A program made the translations under genes and the position numbers. 7,715 nucleotides of DNA, from positions 1 through 7,715 of the forward strand of contig CAMLJA010000087.1 of the NCBI GenBank assembly GCA_946480065.1, read 5' to 3'. Positions 7,062 through 7,715 of this stretch are shown here, piece after piece (the first letter of the stretch is position 1; each line of letters starts with the position of its first letter). The notes beneath the pieces were generated by a model. It saw nothing but the letters and a program-made list of their open reading frames with translations. It searched no databases and was not told the DNA's origin. The DNA is from an uncultured Thermomonas sp. (GTDB lineage: Bacteria; Pseudomonadota; Gammaproteobacteria; Xanthomonadales; Xanthomonadaceae).

Positions 7062-7715
7062 GTGGCCGAATTCGACCTGATCGAGCGCATCCGCGCGCGC
7101 GTCGGCAGCCGCGCCGACGTGGCGCTGGGCATCGGCGACGACGCCGCGCTGCTGGCGCCGCCGCCCGGCCTGCAGCTGGCGTTGGCGATGGATACCCTCA
7201 ACGCCGGCGTGCACTTCCCGGCCGGAACGGCGCCGGCCGATGTCGGCTGGAAGGCGCTGGCGGTCAACCTGTCGGATCTCGCCGCGATGGGCGCCGACCC
7301 GGCCTGGTGCACGCTGTCGCTGTCGCTGCCGGACGACGCCCCGGCCTTCATCGACCGCTTCCTCGACGGCTTCCTGGCCCTGGCCGCCGCGCATGCGGTC
7401 GCCCTGGTCGGCGGCGACACCACCCGCGGGCCGCTGTCGGTCTGCGTGGCCGCGCACGGCTTCGTGGAACCCGCCGCCGCGCTGCGGCGCGCGGGCGCGG
7501 GCCTGGGCGACGACGTCTGGGCCAGCGGGACGCTGGGCGACGCCGCCGGCGCGCTGGCGCAATGGCAGGCCGGCGGCGACCGCGATCCGCGGCTGCGCGC
7601 CCGGCTGGACCGCCCGCAGCCGCGGCTGGCGCTGGGCCAGGCGCTGCGCGGCGTGGCCAGCGCCTGCATCGACGTCTCCGCCGGCCAGCTGGCCGACCTC
7701 GCCCACCTGTGCGCG
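7062..7715 (+). CDS. thiL: Thiamine-monophosphate kinase ThiL, C-terminus cut by window edge
   Basis: Phosphorylates thiamine monophosphate with ATP to thiamine pyrophosphate, the last step of the cofactor pathway. The 218 codons present (about 325 in E. coli) start (M)AEFDLIERIR at a GTG, 16 bp after nusB, with a weak GAGAG about 13 nt upstream. Family motifs: GIGDDAALL (G23-L31, metal/ATP-binding D26 and D27), MDTLNAGVHF (D44), WKALAVNLSDLAAMGADPAW, and VGGDTTRGPLSV. The conserved D-[IVL]-S-D-G-L motif near the right edge reads DVSAGQLADL (residues 204-213), so an Asp usually found there is Ala at 207 and the Leu is Gln at 209. The frame is uninterrupted to the last base of the window. The gene is the last of the visible plus-strand series. 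Identity is firm; whether activity is normal is uncertain because of the changed motif. Confidence 0.95.
   Translation, partial: MAEFDLIERIRARVGSRADVALGIGDDAALLAPPPGLQLALAMDTLNAGVHFPAGTAPADVGWKALAVNLSDLAAMGADPAWCTLSLSLPDDAPAFIDRFLDGFLALAAAHAVALVGGDTTRGPLSVCVAAHGFVEPAAALRRAGAGLGDDVWASGTLGDAAGALAQWQAGGDRDPRLRARLDRPQPRLALGQALRGVASACIDVSAGQLADLAHLCA

Noticed and set aside
7182..7211. Asn at residue 47 of ThiL in DTLNAGVHF, where many family members have Val.
   Set aside because: The position is variable and I believe Asn occurs in related xanthomonads, so it is not worth a separate finding.

Overview
This is a very GC-rich, gene-dense chromosomal segment. Gene order and protein sequences fit a gammaproteobacterium of the Xanthomonadaceae/Lysobacteraceae (Lysobacter, Luteimonas or Pseudoxanthomonas type). 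The clues are the order glyA-nrdR-ribD-ribE-ribB-ribH-nusB-thiL, an NrdR and a RibH that resemble the xanthomonad forms, and very strong G/C bias at third codon positions. The genus call is inference from memory of the families, not a search.

Layout: bases 1-1294 hold the N-terminal three quarters of the translational ABC-F ATPase EttA on the minus strand, cut by the window edge. Bases 1295-1451 are the only real intergenic region. It carries divergent promoter-like -10 boxes for ettA and glyA, set in a mirrored repeat. From 1452 to the right edge all genes lie on the plus strand: glyA, nrdR, ribD, ribE, ribB (a RibBX-type fusion), ribH, nusB and thiL (cut by the right edge). Gaps are 29 bp or less and several stop/start codons overlap, so this looks like a single operon or a set of translationally coupled units. 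No terminator, RNA gene, mobile element, CRISPR array or FMN riboswitch is visible.

How the genes work together: GlyA makes glycine and 5,10-methylene-tetrahydrofolate. NrdR represses ribonucleotide reductase genes by sensing nucleotide status. RibD, RibE, RibB and RibH cover riboflavin synthesis except the first GTP cyclohydrolase II step and the intermediate dephosphorylation. NusB joins rRNA antitermination, and ThiL makes thiamine pyrophosphate. The theme is cofactor and nucleotide metabolism linked to growth.

I see no undescribed system; this is housekeeping DNA. Points worth a second look are the degenerate cyclohydrolase domain on RibB, two small insertions in GlyA, non-consensus residues in conserved motifs of RibD and ThiL, and the mirrored promoter pair.
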